In this document: piece by piece, positions 35,029 to 47,974 of the stretch
Layout: each line of letters opens with the position of its first letter
How positions within the stretch are numbered: the first letter of the stretch is position 1
Assembly: GCF_963583255.1 (NCBI RefSeq)
Contig: NC_084806.1
Location: 24,798,735 to 24,862,734 of the forward strand
DNA length: 64,000 nucleotides
Direction: 5' to 3'
Source: Pyrus communis
Lineage: Eukaryota; Streptophyta; Magnoliopsida; Rosales; Rosaceae
The notes under the pieces: generated by a model
Seen by the model: the letters and a program-made list of their open reading frames with translations, nothing else
Databases searched by the model: none
What the model was told of the DNA's origin: nothing
Position numbers and translations under genes: made by a program

Positions 35029-35694
35029 CTAAAATCCCTTGAGAAATGAAGTCTCCTTGGATAGGTAATAGAGACCATCTAAGAAAAAACCTTCACCAAT
35101 CTTCTTCTTGGTGATATAATCCTGAAAAATGACAGTGTAAAGGGAGAAAGTAACTGACCAGTTTAATGCATGTGTGATTTTTCCAACTGAGAGAAGTTGA
35201 AAAAGGAATGAAGGAATGTACAAGGCTTTAGACTCTATATTGTCAGACACAAGATTTATTTTTCCCATTCCTAACACTTTAGCTCCCTCCCTATTAGCAA
35301 CTGGAACATGTGAAGGTGTAGGAAGTTTTTTAAAATCATGAAGCTTGTAAAATTGGTTTGTCATGTGATCTGTGGCATCAGAATCTATGACCCACAAATC
35401 ATGCAATTGATTTATATTTAAAGTAGTTTTGAAAGTTGTCAATATACCTTGCATGTTGTCCTGAGTGAGCTTTTTCGAGTCGGTTAGAAAACCTGTAAAC
35501 TTTCCCAGCAAAGCAGCTGACTTGCCATTTCCAGAGGTACCAGCGTCATCACTCCCAGAGACTTCCTTTTTTAGTTGAAGGTACATAGCGAACTCATTTA
35601 TAAGTGTGGTGGGATTGGAGGTAAAATTCAGAAGATCATCTGAGCCTCTGGTTGATAAGGATGAGGCATGATTAGCTTTGTAACTGGGGAACAA
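35029..35694 (-). pseudogene. pol: Copia aspartic protease and integrase start
   Basis: A 221-codon open stretch. It contains LWVIDSDATDHMTNQFYKLH, where the protease triad D-S-G appears as D-S-D, so the active-site glycine is replaced. This is followed by VLGMGKINLVSDN and LYIPSFLFQLLSVGKIT, typical of copia proteins just before integrase. Confidence 0.8.
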
Positions 35695-35703
35695 AGGCTT
35701 CTT

Positions 35704-36569
35704 CTAAATAAACCTTTCATTTTTCATGAAGTCTGGTTTGAGCTCAGGGTGAAGAATCCAGCAATGGTCTCTCACGTGTCCGGTGGCATCACAATGTTTG
35801 CATTTAAGATGAGGATTTCTTCCCTTGTACTTCTTATCACTGAAAAAATAAGCCCTAGCTTCCAAGGCAGTTGTTGTGGTACTAGTGTTCATAACCTTTT
35901 TCCTCACTTCTTCCCTTTCAATTGTTGCACAAACATTTGCAAAGGTGGGAAGCTTTGGATTCATGAGAATATGGCTACACATATCCTTATATTCATACCC
36001 TAAACTAGAGAGAAGCTGGAAGATTTTATCTTTTTCAGTCCTTTTAAGAAGTAGGCTTGAGTCCGTTGTATGTGGACGGTATACCACCAACCCATTCCAC
36101 ATACCTTTTAGACTTCCAAGAAGCTGAACAAAAGGTTTTCCATTTTGTTGCATGATCGCGATATCTCTTTTAAGCTGAAACACAGGGGTTGCATTATTCT
36201 GATTTCCATACATCTCTTGCACGGACTTCCATAGCTGGAAGGATGATTCAAAGTAGCTGAATATCTCGCTATCTTCTGCTCCAATGAATTGAGGAGCCAG
36301 GACATGACCAACTGATCTTTACTAAGACAAAATTCATAAGTGGAAGAGGAAGCATCAGGAGCTTCAATACTTCCATTTATAAACCCTAGCTTTGATCTTC
36401 ATCCTAGGGCAAGTGAAACTTCCCTCGACCATGGTAAGTAGTTGAACTCATTTAGAAGCACAAAACTCAACCTTTGATTTGGATTTACATCGATCTCGAG
36501 TTGATTTTGGTGACTAGCTCCAAGTAAGCCATCAGCCTCGGACTCGAGGATTGGGTTTTCGTTAGCCAT
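35704..36569 (-). pseudogene. gag: Copia Gag
   Basis: Start MANENPILESEADG at 36569, after the 5' LTR and PBS. The capsid part (35704-36222: MWNGLVVYRPHTT, YEYKDMCSHILMNPKLPTF) ends in a CCHC zinc knuckle, C-K-H-C-D-A-T-G-H-V-R-D-H-C. Frame breaks lie between 36399 and 36222. The knuckle would bind element RNA. Confidence 0.82.
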
Positions 36570-36626
36570 GGAAGAAAGCTTGAAAAACAAAGAAAAAAAG
36601 TATCACAGAGACATGTTATTCCTGAA

Positions 36627-36635
36627 CTGATACCA
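36627..36635 (-). other. Copia primer binding site
   Basis: Minus-strand TGGTATCAG directly follows the 5' LTR (36636-36934), the initiator Met-tRNA site used by most plant copia elements. Confidence 0.85.
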
Positions 36636-36934
36636 TGTTGAGTTTTAAGTGTTTTGTTTGTATTATCTTTCATAGGGAAACAACAACACAAGGATACAAG
36701 ATATATAGGGCAAGGAGTGATCAACAAACTGATCACCCTTGAATCACTCCTACACGGCAGCTCCATAAAACAAGGAACATGAAGTAAGGTAAGGCAAAAA
36801 GCTTACAACCACCCTAGAAGTATGGGAAAGAAGATACAAGATCTTTACAAGATATAACTAGAAGTAAGGTGACAACTACACCCTAATCATCAACCTAACC
36901 AATAGCTCCAGATACTCACTCTTGACTTTCAATA
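36636..36934 (-). repeat. Copia 5' LTR
   Basis: Aligns with 31963-32261 over its full 299 bp with scattered substitutions. Confidence 0.9.
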
Positions 36935-36939
36935 CTAAT

Positions 36940-37491
36940 ATAATCAATCTTCTTTGCTTGACCAAAAAAAGGTATTCTTTCTAAAACTTTTGGGTGTGCA
37001 AAGAATTTTTATGCAAATAAAGATTTTTTTTTTTTTACAAAGCAAAAAAAAAAGGATATTAAGTGACCTCATCATATGAGATAGGTCATACATTTATGTG
37101 TTTGTTTTTCTCATCGCAAATAGGGGAGGGGTTAGCAACATTTTAAAACTAAATATCAAAAGGGAAAAGAACAACTTTGTCATCCTAGTATGAGTTTGAT
37201 TTGCTCAGCTCCCCTTGTTTTGTATCTCCCCCTAATTCCTTATTCTCTAATCTAGCTGATTAATCAGCAGGCGTAATCTAATATCATGCACCAACTTCTG
37301 AAATATACACTTTGGTAGAGATTTGGGGAATATGTATGTTAGATTGTCATCGGAACAGGTTTGTTTGACTTCACTAATTTTATCCTTCTAAATTAATAGC
37401 AAAGCAAGAAATTATTTGATGAGTGGGCTAAGCTAAAATTATTACCACAAAATCAAATGCTTAAATTTTTTTGTTACTTACATAAAGTTAT
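36940..37491. other. Intergenic, nothing recognised
   Basis: AT-rich spacer between the copia element and hAT copy B, with no ORF, RNA gene or repeat that I can support. Confidence 0.35.
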
Positions 37492-37499
37492 ATAATAAT

Positions 37500-38111
37500 C
37501 TGTGTTCTAAAAATCAGGCTAAGCCCTAGGCGGTGAAGACCCACCTCGATTTAGGGCAAATCGTCTTGAAAATTTGATCTGGAGCTAGGCGACCACCTAA
37601 GCAGTCCTAGGCAGCTCCTAGGCGGATTTGTTTTTATATTAATTGTGTGCTTTTTTTATCGTTTAGTTTCATGGTGGTATACTTATGGAAATGGTGTACC
37701 GAATTTGCAAAGGATGGATTGATTATAAGTTCATCCAATTGTGAAATGAATTGGAGAACTTTTAAGGGGATACATACAAAATAAAGAAATAAACTAGATA
37801 CAACAATGTTAAATAGTTTAGTCTATGTTCAATCCAATGCAAGGATTATGAACAAGAAGAATTTAATCTATCATCCAAGAATACTCATCATTATGATTAT
37901 GTGCTTACTGTTTTTTAAATATTGAACTAGTTGGATGGATGCACTTTGTGTATTCTTCTACTTCTATTTTTTTTTTGTTTTAAGTGTAAATACGCACTTA
38001 TTTACAAGATATATAATAAATTTATATAAATCGGCCCAGGCCCCGCCTAGCTGCCTAGGCGCTAGGCCTTTGCCCGCTGCCCGACTAGCACCTATCATTT
38101 TTAGAACATTG
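37500..38111. mobile_element. Non-autonomous hAT element, copy B
   Basis: Homologous to 13558-14207 throughout, including the ATGGTGGTATACTT and CATCCAAGAATACTC blocks. Ends are CTGTGTTCTAAAAA and, inverted, CAATGTTCTAAAAA. An exact 8-bp duplication ATAATAAT sits at 37492-37499 and 38112-38119. Non-coding. Confidence 0.83.
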
Positions 38112-38266
38112 ATAATAATAAACTTGAAAGTAATAATTTGAAGTAAGAAATTTAACTCTAAATAAATCAGATTTAACAAGGAAAGCATTTAAAGGTGCAA
38201 CTTATAGAAAGAAACATACATCATCAATCTTGTCATAACAACCTAGCAAATAAAAAGAAAAAGTAC

Positions 38267-38873
38267 CTATTCAAGTTGTATCCTTCAATCCTTAATGAAA
38301 TGGAAATCCTTTGTTATTTCATCTTAATCAACCTTTTTGGCAAACTCTTTTTCAATTTAGACAACCATTGAATCTGCTATAAATTCACTCTCCATCTTGT
38401 CGTGAAATCTTGTTTCAACATGATTCATTGTTGAAAAAGATCATTGTTGTAGAAATGGAAAGAGTCAATACAAGTCAAATTAACCTATCAATCAAATAGT
38501 ACCTTTCAGACCTCTTTGTTTCAACTAATCCATAATCCTCAACATATGTAGCTCTTTTTCAGTGAAATCTTGGGGATAAATTTTTCTGCAAGCATGCCAA
38601 TCTGATCAATGTTAAACACCTTAAAAGCATCTCTTGGTTATAAAGTTGAACTGAGAATAAGAAGTTTCATTGCCTCCTCACTAAACATACTATTTAGCTC
38701 TACCAACTAAAAATCTACTGCATTATTGAAGATATTAAAGGTTGCTCAATTGGTACTAGTGGATTACCATTAGATGCAGAAGGTCCATCACTTTCTAATT
38801 TATCACCATCATCTCTTTTTCCAAAGAGTAAATCAATGGTTCTTAACCTCTTCATTGAACTAATGTTTGACAT
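38267..38873 (-). pseudogene. hAT-type transposase (TTF-zinc-finger/ZMYM1-like) relic with central deletion
   Basis: The minus strand starts MSNISSMKRLRTIDLLFGKR at 38873, typical of domesticated or transposon hAT proteins with a TTF zinc finger. It then joins directly to the C-terminal dimerisation region: ELNSMFSEEAMKLLILSS, AFKVFNIDQIGMLAEKF and, near the end, DKMESEFIADSMVVYIEKE. The zinc finger, the DUF4371-like part and most of the catalytic core are missing, and stops are scattered in what remains. Full-length relatives are several hundred residues; only about 200 codons are left. It starts 155 bp from hAT copy B and may be debris from a helper element of any hAT family. Confidence 0.72.
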
Positions 38874-40567
38874 AACAAATTGAGCAACAATAATACAACT
38901 TTATATAATAAATTATATTTCTAAGAAATCTATCATAAAAAAAATATATTAAATTTTAAACTGAGTTTTTCATGGATGAACTCTTAAAATTCAAGCAATA
39001 ACAAATAAACTCATTAAGAATTAAGAATAAAGTGGTAAAAAACTTACCTATTGGTGAGAAAAATCGATAAACTTTCACACTTGTAGAAGTTGATTATTAC
39101 TCTTAAAAAACCTAAAATAATAAAATATTAAAATCTACTAACTACTCCATAGGAAATCCAGGAGACGTGTCTTTTGTAAATTGAACAAAGTAATCAATTT
39201 TTTAAGGTTAGTATTGTATTTTACTCTCTAAAGACGCGTGTGCGTATAATTTGTAATATAATATTATTAAATGTTGGTATTGATTAAACTAAACAATTTA
39301 TTTAACATTTATTAACTCTTAATTCTCCTAAAAGTAGTCTTAGTGTTACAACTTTTATTTATTGGGTGGACTATAATAATTAAAAATAGTAAAATAGCTC
39401 AAATAATTAGCATTTTTAAACTCAAACTGTTTGAGGGAGAATATTCTATGATATGATTAAGAATCTCTGGCCAGAGTATGAATGAGATTTAGATCGTCGT
39501 TCCAAATCACATTCACGGTAATCCTATAAGTAAAAGAATCACATTGGATAGTAGACATGAATAAACTATCAAACCAAACAATGTGGTCAAGAGTATTGTA
39601 TTAGAGAAAGACCGTATTGCATTGTAATCCTAAATTGAATAGGTTCTCTACCTCTTCTGATTAGCTTGGATAACCATCACATACTGCTTGGTGTCACTCA
39701 TGGTTTGTGGAAACCCTAAACGTGTATAATCACTAAAGGGAGAATTGAAAGTAAGTTTCAATTCACAATCGATATGAAGAGTTATAATCGCCCACTGCCT
39801 CACTAAAAGGAACCTAATGGATCGTACACCATGTAAGGTAGAGATTGAAGAAATAACGGAGATGAGGAAGGATAATTAAATGGTTTAATTATTTATAGCA
39901 AGGATTAATTAATATGATGATTAATCAAACGAATAAGTTCGTTTTAAACCTCGGGTTAGTTTTGGGCCACAATGCCCAATTGGACTTGAATGTCAAGTCC
40001 AATAACTCAAGTTGTATGACAACTTGAAAACACAAAGGGCTTGTAAGCCCTATAAACCCTTAAGGCCGGCCATATAGAGAAAGGGTAGTGAACTTGCTTT
40101 AATTGCAAGTTTGCCACTACATTGTGAGGTGGTATAAAGGCAACGTTATAGCTATTTCATCCTTAGGGTTTCTTTTGGAGAAAAGATGAGAACACAAGCT
40201 CCCTTTTCTCTCTAAGAAGCCGGCCACCCTAGGAAGGTTTTACTAGCATCTAAATCTTCCTAGGTCACTCATCTTTTCATCAATGCTCTCCTTGGTGTGG
40301 AAAAATTAAAGGTTCTCTATTTTGGGAACTTGGATAATCCTTTCAACCATCATCCTCCAAGAAATCCATGGAGCTAAGAAGCAAGGAATGAAGGCCCTCT
40401 CCTTGGGTGATTAGCCTTTGCTTATGCAAAGAGGAATCAACAAAGGTATAAGATTTCTCAACTCACTTTGTTCTTGAGCTGAGTCTTGGTTCACCCAACT
40501 ACTAGGCTTTGAATTTCATAGGTTAAGTTTTGTTTTTGGGTGCATACAAGCATGATTCCACCTTTAA
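38874..40567. other. Non-coding stretch, possible LTR remnant in its right half
   Basis: 38874-39420 is very AT-rich. From about 39430 the sequence becomes leader-like, with a TATA-like GGTATAAAGGC at ~40132 and then CT-rich DNA (40200-40230). That resembles an LTR promoter/leader, but no second copy, PBS or target duplication was found. Confidence 0.3.
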
Positions 40568-42332
40568 TTGTTAATTGCATGCCATAGATGTTGCTCAAAT
40601 GAACTTGTTTTCACAAATATTTCCTTCAACTTTGATAAGGCTTTTAAAGTTGAATGTGATGTAAGCGGTGTGGGTATTGGAGTTGTTTTATCTCAAGAAA
40701 AATGTCCCATTGCATTTTTCAACGAGAAGCTCAGCCAAGTGAGGCAAAAATATAGTACATACGCTCAAGAGTTTTATGCTGTCATTCGTGCTTTATGCCA
40801 ATGGAACACTACCTCGTTCAGAATGAATTTGTCCTACACACCAACCATCAGGCACTGAAATGGGTTAATAATCAGAAAAGTGTTAACAAGATGTATATGC
40901 GATGTGTGGCTTATCTCCAAATGTTTCCTTTTGTCATCAAGCACCAATCCGGCACGCTTAATCGCGTAGCTAATTCGTTGAGCAGTAGAGCCCAATTACT
41001 GGTGACTTTGAGTCATGAGATTGTGGGCTTTAAATTCTTGAATGAGCTTTATAAGGGGGATGATGATTTTAAGGATATTTGGGCAAAGTGTCTCCGCTCC
41101 CATCTTTCTTCTGACTTTCACATTACCGATGGGTTTCTTTTCAAAGGGCATAACTTATGCATTCCACATTGCTCATTGTGGGAAAAACTCATTAGAGACC
41201 TGCATGGTGGTGGTTAAGCGATCATCTTGGGCATGATAAAACCATTGCAAGCTTGGCAAAGCGATACTACTTGCCACAACTCAAAAAAGACGTTGGCAAC
41301 ATAGTTTGCAAGTGCTTTGTTTGTCAATCTTCCAAAGGTCAATCCCAAAACACGAGTTTGTACATAGTATTGCATGTCCCTACTAATATTTGGCTAGATT
41401 TATCTATGGATTTTGTGTCGGGTCTATCCCAAACCCAGCGTGGAGTTGATTATGTATTTGTGGTGGTTGATCGGTATTCGAAAATATGACACTTTGTCGC
41501 TTATCGTAAGACATAGGATGCATCTCATATTGCTCAGTTGTTCTTTCGAGAGGTGATGCGTCTTCATGGCATTCCTTAGTCCATTACGTCTAATCGGGAT
41601 TCCAAGTTTCTTAGTTACTTTTGGATAACTTTATGGAAGATATTTAGAACAACATTGAATCGGAGTAACACTGCCCATCCACAAATGGATGGCCAAATTG
41701 AAGTGACCAATCGGACGTTGGGAAATATGATTCGTTATGTATGTGTCGATAAACCTAAGTAATGGGATATGGTTTTCTCTCAAGTCAAATTTGCTTACAT
41801 TAGTAGTGTGCATACAACAACCGGCAAGTCGCCATTTTTTATTGCTTATACTTCGATTCCCCATAATGTGGTAGATCTTTTAAAGCTTCTTCATGGCCCA
41901 GGAGTGAGTGTTGCAGCTGAACATATGGCAGAATGGGTTTAAGCAGTAAAGAACGAAGTTGCCGACAAACTCACTCAAACGAATGCCAAAAACAAGGCTG
42001 TTGTTGATAAACACCGACGCTCGAAGGTTTTTCAAGTTGGTGATTCAATCATGGTATTCCTTCGAAAAGAGCGTTTTCAAGTTCGTCAATACAGTAAGCT
42101 TCAGCCTCATAAGTTTGGCTCGTACAAGATTGTGCACAAAATCAATGTCAACGCCTATGTGGTGGATTTACCAGCATCAATGGGGATTTCAAGCACTTTC
42201 AATGTTGCTGATCTGCATCCTTTCCATCCCGACGATGTTCCATTATATCCTGATCACTCGAGGAGTTCTTTTCAAGGAGATGAAACTGACGTAGGCATAA
42301 AGAAACTGCTTGATGATGCAAGAGTCGTTTAG
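40568..42332 (+). pseudogene. pol: Ty3-gypsy pol fragment (RNase H and integrase)
   Basis: RNase H begins near 40620 ([20 protein letters not shown]) and continues with [19 protein letters not shown]. The integrase zinc-binding part lies at 41220-41330 ([20 protein letters not shown], then CKCFVCQ). The catalytic core follows ([48 protein letters not shown]). The C-terminal end (41959-42332) has [20 protein letters not shown] and [19 protein letters not shown] see no chromodomain. Gag, protease and reverse transcriptase are missing on the left, and in-frame stops occur at several points, so it is a truncated remnant. Confidence 0.85.
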
Positions 42333-42499
42333 AAGGTCTTTATTAATAAATGAGGATTTATTGTTGCTTGTCTTTTCATTTTCTTGAAAACAAGTCTTTA
42401 TAATATGCTTTTATGCCTTGTATTAGACAGCTTTTAAATCAATACAAAAATTTAGAAATGAGAGTTTCTTCACAACTTATGGTATTCCAGAGTTCTTTC

Positions 42500-42900
42500 A
42501 AGCGTGACTGTTCTTGATTTTTTTTCCCTGCAACTTCCGTTGTGTCACACATACATCAGACTTGAGAGCTTTTTGAGAAATTTGAAGTGATAAGGTTTTG
42601 ATTAGTGTGGCAATATTCTTGTTCATGGAAGCCATCTCAGCTAGCATACCATCATTAGCACTTGTCGCATATGCACCCTCTTTAGTCTAACGTCCCCTTG
42701 TATTAAATTGATGTGAATTCTCTACAAGTTCCTCATACATTTCAATTGCTTCCTCATCACTCATCTTCATTAACATCCCTCATAAAATGCTTGGTCCTTT
42801 TCATCTATGAGTAGATTATGATGAGGACAATTGATGAGCAATTTATTAAAGTGATCCCAAGCCTCATGGAATGAGTCGCCATGTCTTTGAACGAATGACT
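42500..42900 (-). pseudogene. gag: Ty3-gypsy (Athila/Tat-like) gag fragment, antisense
   Basis: The minus strand encodes FVQRHGDSFHEAWDHFNKLL, the gag signature with HGDSFHEAWD. Further on it reads SDEEAIEMYEELVENSHQFN, corresponding to the repeat-rich C-terminal gag of Athila/Tat elements. A frame break near 42780 and a stop after FNTRGR interrupt it. Its orientation is opposite to the pol fragment just to the left, so they belong to different insertions. Confidence 0.7.
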
Positions 42901-42910
42901 GGATCTCTCA

Positions 42911-45382
42911 TTTCAATTGTTTTTTCCTTTGCGCAGATAAAGACTTCTTTACATACATATGTCTGCGGTCAAGTACACAAGCCAATAATTTCTCAAAGAG
43001 ATGTGAATCTTACTGTGGTCAGGCTTAAACTCAACTATTCCTTCGGTTTATATGTCCATGGTCCAGTAATACAAACAAGCAGAAATCCATTCAGTACCGT
43101 GAGAAACAGATTAACTACTTATCAACTTGGTCACGTCAAACAAATAGCTAATTTTCAAGAAGTCACACAAACTAATATTTGTCTACGGTCAGATCAAAAT
43201 ATAAGTTCATGATTCTCCTTCGCACAACATGAATAAAACCCAATTCAGGGTCCGAAATAATTTCAATATCAAAATCCTAGGTTACAGTCAAGCACAAAGA
43301 ACCAAATATCAAAATTGCAATTCAACTAGTGAATGAAAATTAATCACCAATCTGAAATTTATGAATTAGACAATCAAATAACTAAGGTACTCATGATTAG
43401 GGCTTCCCCTTGCCTTAGCTAAGAGTTTATAATTGTATTAAAGGTTATAATTGTAATTTGATTGTATTAAAGATTATAATTCTATCAGGCTGTCTCTAAT
43501 AGGGGGTTGAAAAAAACAATTTCAAAATTGGGGCCCAAAAACTCTCTAAGGGATGTGTTTTGAAAGTGGGGAATTTTGGATTTGGAAGTGGGAATCTAGA
43601 ATTGCCTCCTACCCGGGACGGTTAAGGTAAGCAAGTGGCGGTATGAGCCATAGCTTGCTACTGCAACATGTGAAGAGGGGGAAATGTGGGTGATAGGATT
43701 AAAAGCACACCACAAAGTAGCACACAAATGTCCTATTGATTTTCCTTATTAACAGTAAGATTTGTTTTATCTAACTACTTAAAATGTCACAAAAACCGGG
43801 CTGCTGTCCCTACTGACCAGCCACCGAAAAATAATTATTGGACCGACTTACACTTATCTAAAGTCTACAAAATTTTATATGCAAATACTAGACACACAGA
43901 GCTACACTCATACAAATTTTTGGGATTTTTGGAGTTGATTTACAATTTAAATTAAATCGAACAAAAACAGAATAGAAACAGATTTTAAGTAGTTCACAAA
44001 TTAAGAAAAACAAGTTAGGGGAATTGCTATCCACCACCAAATAATCATACAAACTCCTTTTATTTCCGGATGAAGATGCTCAAGTTGGCTCAATGTTAGA
44101 ACTCAACCTATTACTCTTTCTTATGTAGTATGTTAAGAGAATGGTGTTTTCAACTCAACTTAGTCCCTAACATGCAATCTAGAATGGCATGTTCATAGAT
44201 TTAGCAAGTAGAAATCATTAAGACCAAAAAGAGTTTGAGTCATCACAAGGCATCGTAAGTACTGGCATTGTCTTACTTATCCTAGAAATTGATTCACATG
44301 TTAATTGCAATTAACAAGTACTACTCTAGAACATATGTAGGTCCTCATTCGACAAGGGCAGGCACACACATATTCATAGCATTAGATCCTAGATATGCTT
44401 ACTAAGTATGCATCCGTAGAAAACACATAAAGAATTCATCAATGAGACAAGTAGTGAACCAATTTTTATCCATTCATAAAAGTAATTCAAACGAAATGTC
44501 ATAACAAACTTGCAATCATATCAGGGGCTTCAAAACAGCCCCTAACTACTAAAAATTAGTTACACATAATTCTCAAATCAAACCAAAAGAAAGACATGAG
44601 TTTGAGAAGATAAAACCAAAAGAAGAGAATGCCAAGATTTCCTCCTTCCTTTCCTTCCTTCCCCAATGCAGCAGCCTTGCCTTTTTTTCCTTGCTTTCCT
44701 TCCTCTTTTACTATCTTTTTTTTTTTCACTTTTTTTTTCCACTCTTTGCCGTTGCAACCTGCAGCCCTTTTCTTCTTTTTTACTGCCATAGTTTTTTCTC
44801 CATAACTCACCCCACTAACAGCCATTTAGTGATGACAATTAGTGAGAGGAAATGCTAAAACAATTGTAACTCTTTGGGCAGCCTTTATGCCCATTACTCC
44901 CACTTAATTTTCCATTTCCTTTGATATTTGAATAGGTGTCAGCTGGCTTGGTCTTGGCTGCATCAGTTTTGGCTGCTAGTTTTATTGGATTTATTGCTTT
45001 CAATGCTTTCTTGTCAGTTACAAACTGCTCAGCCTCTTGGGAACCTTTCAGTATTAAAATGATCATAACTTCTTCTAGAAACATGATATTAGTAATCCAT
45101 GAAATGCTCCAGAAAATAGACATCCGTAGCTTTCCAAGCATATAAGGTTCATTCTCTAATTCATTCTGAGTTGTCCGCAACTTGCTTCCAAAGTCAGCTG
45201 ACCTGTACAGGCAGTTTTGACGAATTTGTTACTTAAAATCCCACTAGTGCTATTTTCTTTTCTTTGCTTGACAAATCCTACAAAACACAAAAACAAAGTA
45301 AATAACTCAAAAAAATAAGGAACTAACTAAGAAAAGACAAGTGAATTTGATATAAAAATATATATAAATATAAGCTTATCAG
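42911..45382 (-). mobile_element. Probable 5' part (LTR and leader) of the same minus-strand gypsy remnant
   Basis: On the minus strand the sequence starts TGATAAGCTTATATTTATAT at 45382, a typical LTR start, and leads toward the gag fragment at 42900. No matching 3' LTR and no intact PBS were found. T/C-rich stretches at 44640-44760 and the ORF at 44839-45180 show no recognisable domain. The call is tentative. Confidence 0.35.
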
Positions 45383-45925
45383 TGGGCCCCATGCAGAATG
45401 ATTGTTTGGATAGTGTGGGACCATGATTTTTTAGGACCGGAGTAAGGTTGATCTGAATACTGCTACCTTAAAAGTCCGGTCATGAACTACCAGCTCTGGG
45501 TAGAGTTGTATCAAATGATTCTGATATGGATTCAATCACATCCTATATATATTGGAGTCCCTACAATCTAGGGATACGCATGCGCCGCAAGTAATCACAC
45601 TCTTAAGGGAATGCAATATCTATTTACTAGATATCCTTTTGGATTCTCCCAGCTTAGAACAAGGATTCTATCCTAAAAAGGTCACTCTCCCATTGTATAC
45701 ATACACTCATTTAAGGTTCAACTATGGTAATGAAATCTATCCACTTGAATTATCTTGCCCACTGCTTGAATCTCAAATCATTTACTAACTTGATCGTCGG
45801 AGAATCTCAAATCATTCTCTTTGGTCTTTCTTACGGTTGTTTACTGTTTTGCAGGTTGTTCCAAAAACCACACGAATTTATGCTCAACCATTGCTTATGG
45901 AGGTGCGCAAATTTGATTCCAATAG
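45383..45925. other. Intergenic left flank of the young LTR element
   Basis: No gene recognised. The sequence to the left of the insertion (CCAATAG) continues at 55012 (ACAAATTATTGACGAGC) once one GTAGA is counted, which gives the empty-site sequence. Confidence 0.4.
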
Positions 45926-45930
45926 GTAGA

Positions 45931-47794
45931 TGATAGGAGCATATTTATGCGACTTAAATGGCTTGTTCTCGTACATTTACGTTATGTTTCTTTAGTTATT
46001 TTAGTTCTTTATGCTTCTTTTGTGTGTTTTCAGGTTCTAAGGGCAAAGTATGCAAAAGGATGCCTTTTGGAGCCTTTTGGAGCAAATTAGAGATTGGAAT
46101 GGATATCATATGCTTGGAGCCAAAAGGATGGACGAAATTGAAGACTTGAAGTAGGAAAGTTAAATCCTAAAAAGACCTCATGTTTGAGCATCATTGAAAA
46201 CTCCTACGCATTTTAGAACACAAAAACAACATTCCTAGCAACCTTAGGATATTGTCGTGTGTTTCCTTGTGTCTCCCTTCCTTGCCATGCAAGGAAGGGC
46301 TTTGTTCCCTATTTTAAATACTTAAACACTACCACTTATCATTCACCACATATCATTCACCACTTATCATATCATACATTCATTTATCACTTATCATAAT
46401 CATTCACTTATCACTTAACATATCATACACTTATCACTTATCACTCATAATCACCTACAACATCCACCTACTTCACCTACAACATCCACCTACTTCACCT
46501 ACAAATGACATAGCCATATGTTCCCTCCACTACTCCTATAAATACCCTTGCATTCATTCATTCAAAGACATCTTATTTTCATACACAACACACCACAAAC
46601 ACATCCCTTTCTCTCTTAGCCGTGAGTCTCCCTTAGAATCCAAAAACCATCTTTCCATTTCCATCACTCCTCACTCCATTCCACACTTCCATTCCCCCAA
46701 ACCAACTATCCTTAGACCTTATGCTACAATAAAGAGGAAGAGAAGAGGGCCTAAACGTTCATACAATTCAAGTTTGAGTTGTTGGAATGTTTAGGTGTTT
46801 CTTTGATTTCAATGTTTAATTTTAATTCTCTTTGTTTTGTATGAGGAACTAAACCCCCCTTAGCTAGGGGGTGATTCGAAATATATGTTTATGTTTGCAT
46901 TTTGATTTGATTACTTCTAATTGCGTTTCATAAGTTGTGGATTCAATTTGTTTAACCGTTTGATTGATAACTTATTTATGTATGTTTATTGAGAGTGCAC
47001 ACTTAATTTTCATGCATGAATATAACGCTAGAATACAAGTGAGTTTCACCTAATAGTTACGAACTTATATTCACAAATAGTGGAGGTTGCTTATAAACAA
47101 TCGCGTTAAACGAATTCTTGGCATAAGTTTCATGCGTATTCCATAGTAACGAATGCCTCGTCAAAACTTATAATCTTCATAGAGCGTAATGATTCTTGCT
47201 TGTATCTCTATTATGCAATCATGTAGGGGACTTGTGGGGAATGTTTTGGGTTGTCGTATGCAATCATCCAATTCAATAACGTTAGGAAGATTTGAAGGTT
47301 AATTTAAGCGGATCTAATTAACTTGGAGTGTTGAGAATTAATGATTTATTGAAACGCAATTGGAAATCATTTTATTATGCAAGTGTAACATGTGTGGAGA
47401 TGAACCCCTTGGCTAGCATCCATTCATCCATACTTTCATCATATTCATATTTACATATTTTTTATTCTGTCTAGTTTATTTAACTTGTTTCGTTATTTCA
47501 ATTTTCGTATAAACTTAAATCCCCCTTTACTTTAATGTCAATTTAGTTAGAAATCATTTTAGTTTGTGTTTTTAAAGCATTTTGAGTTTTTGGTTTGTCT
47601 TAGTGTTTTAAACTTTAATTTTGTATTCTTTGAGTCTAGTTTAGTGTTTTAAACTGTGTTTTTAAGTTTTTGAGTCAGTTTCCAAGAGATTTGCAATCCC
47701 TCCTAATCCCCGATCCAGAACGATCCCTACTTACATTCTTCACTACAATTGACAAAAAGAGGGTTTAATTTGTGTGCGTATAAATCTCGCACCA
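45931..47794 (+). repeat. 5' LTR of the young element
   Basis: Starts TGATAGGAGCATATTTATGC and ends CTCGCACCA. TATA-like CCTATAAATACCC at ~46537, preceded by short tandem motifs (TTATCACTTATCAT at 46330-46450 and a 19-bp CACCTAC unit at 46460-46505), marks a plausible LTR promoter. Confidence 0.95.
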
Positions 47795-47799
47795 AATTT

Positions 47800-47817
47800 T
47801 GGCGCCGTTGCCGGGGA
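47800..47817 (+). other. Primer binding site, tRNA-Asp type
   Basis: TGGCGCCGTTGCCGGGGA is the exact complement of the plant tRNA-Asp 3' end, the site used by Athila/Tat-type gypsy elements. Confidence 0.9.
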
Positions 47818-47974
47818 TTAGCAACTTTGCTAATCCCTTGGTTCTTTTCTTTTTTTTTTGGTTTAGTTGTTTTCGTTTTAGTTTCTAACTTAGTGTTGTT
47901 TTCTTTGTTTGTTGTTACTTTTGATATTTGATTTAGTTCTCTTTCTTTGATTTTAGGTACTAGAGAAGTAAGAT

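Larger units (their letters stand above)
31963..36934 (-). mobile_element. Ty1-copia retrotransposon, decayed
   Basis: LTRs at 31963-32261 and 36636-36934 start TGTTGAGTTT on the plus strand. In the element's own orientation they start TATTRAA (TG mutated to TA in both) and end CTCAACA. The flanks are CTACT and CTAAT, a 5-bp duplication with one change. On the minus strand the order is PBS, gag, protease, integrase, reverse transcriptase, RNase H, purine tract. Integrase before reverse transcriptase is the copia order. Several stops and frame changes break the single long reading frame that such elements use. Confidence 0.92.

Noticed and set aside
44839..45180. 113-codon minus-strand ORF
   Set aside because: No recognisable domain; lies in what appears to be the LTR/leader of a gypsy remnant.
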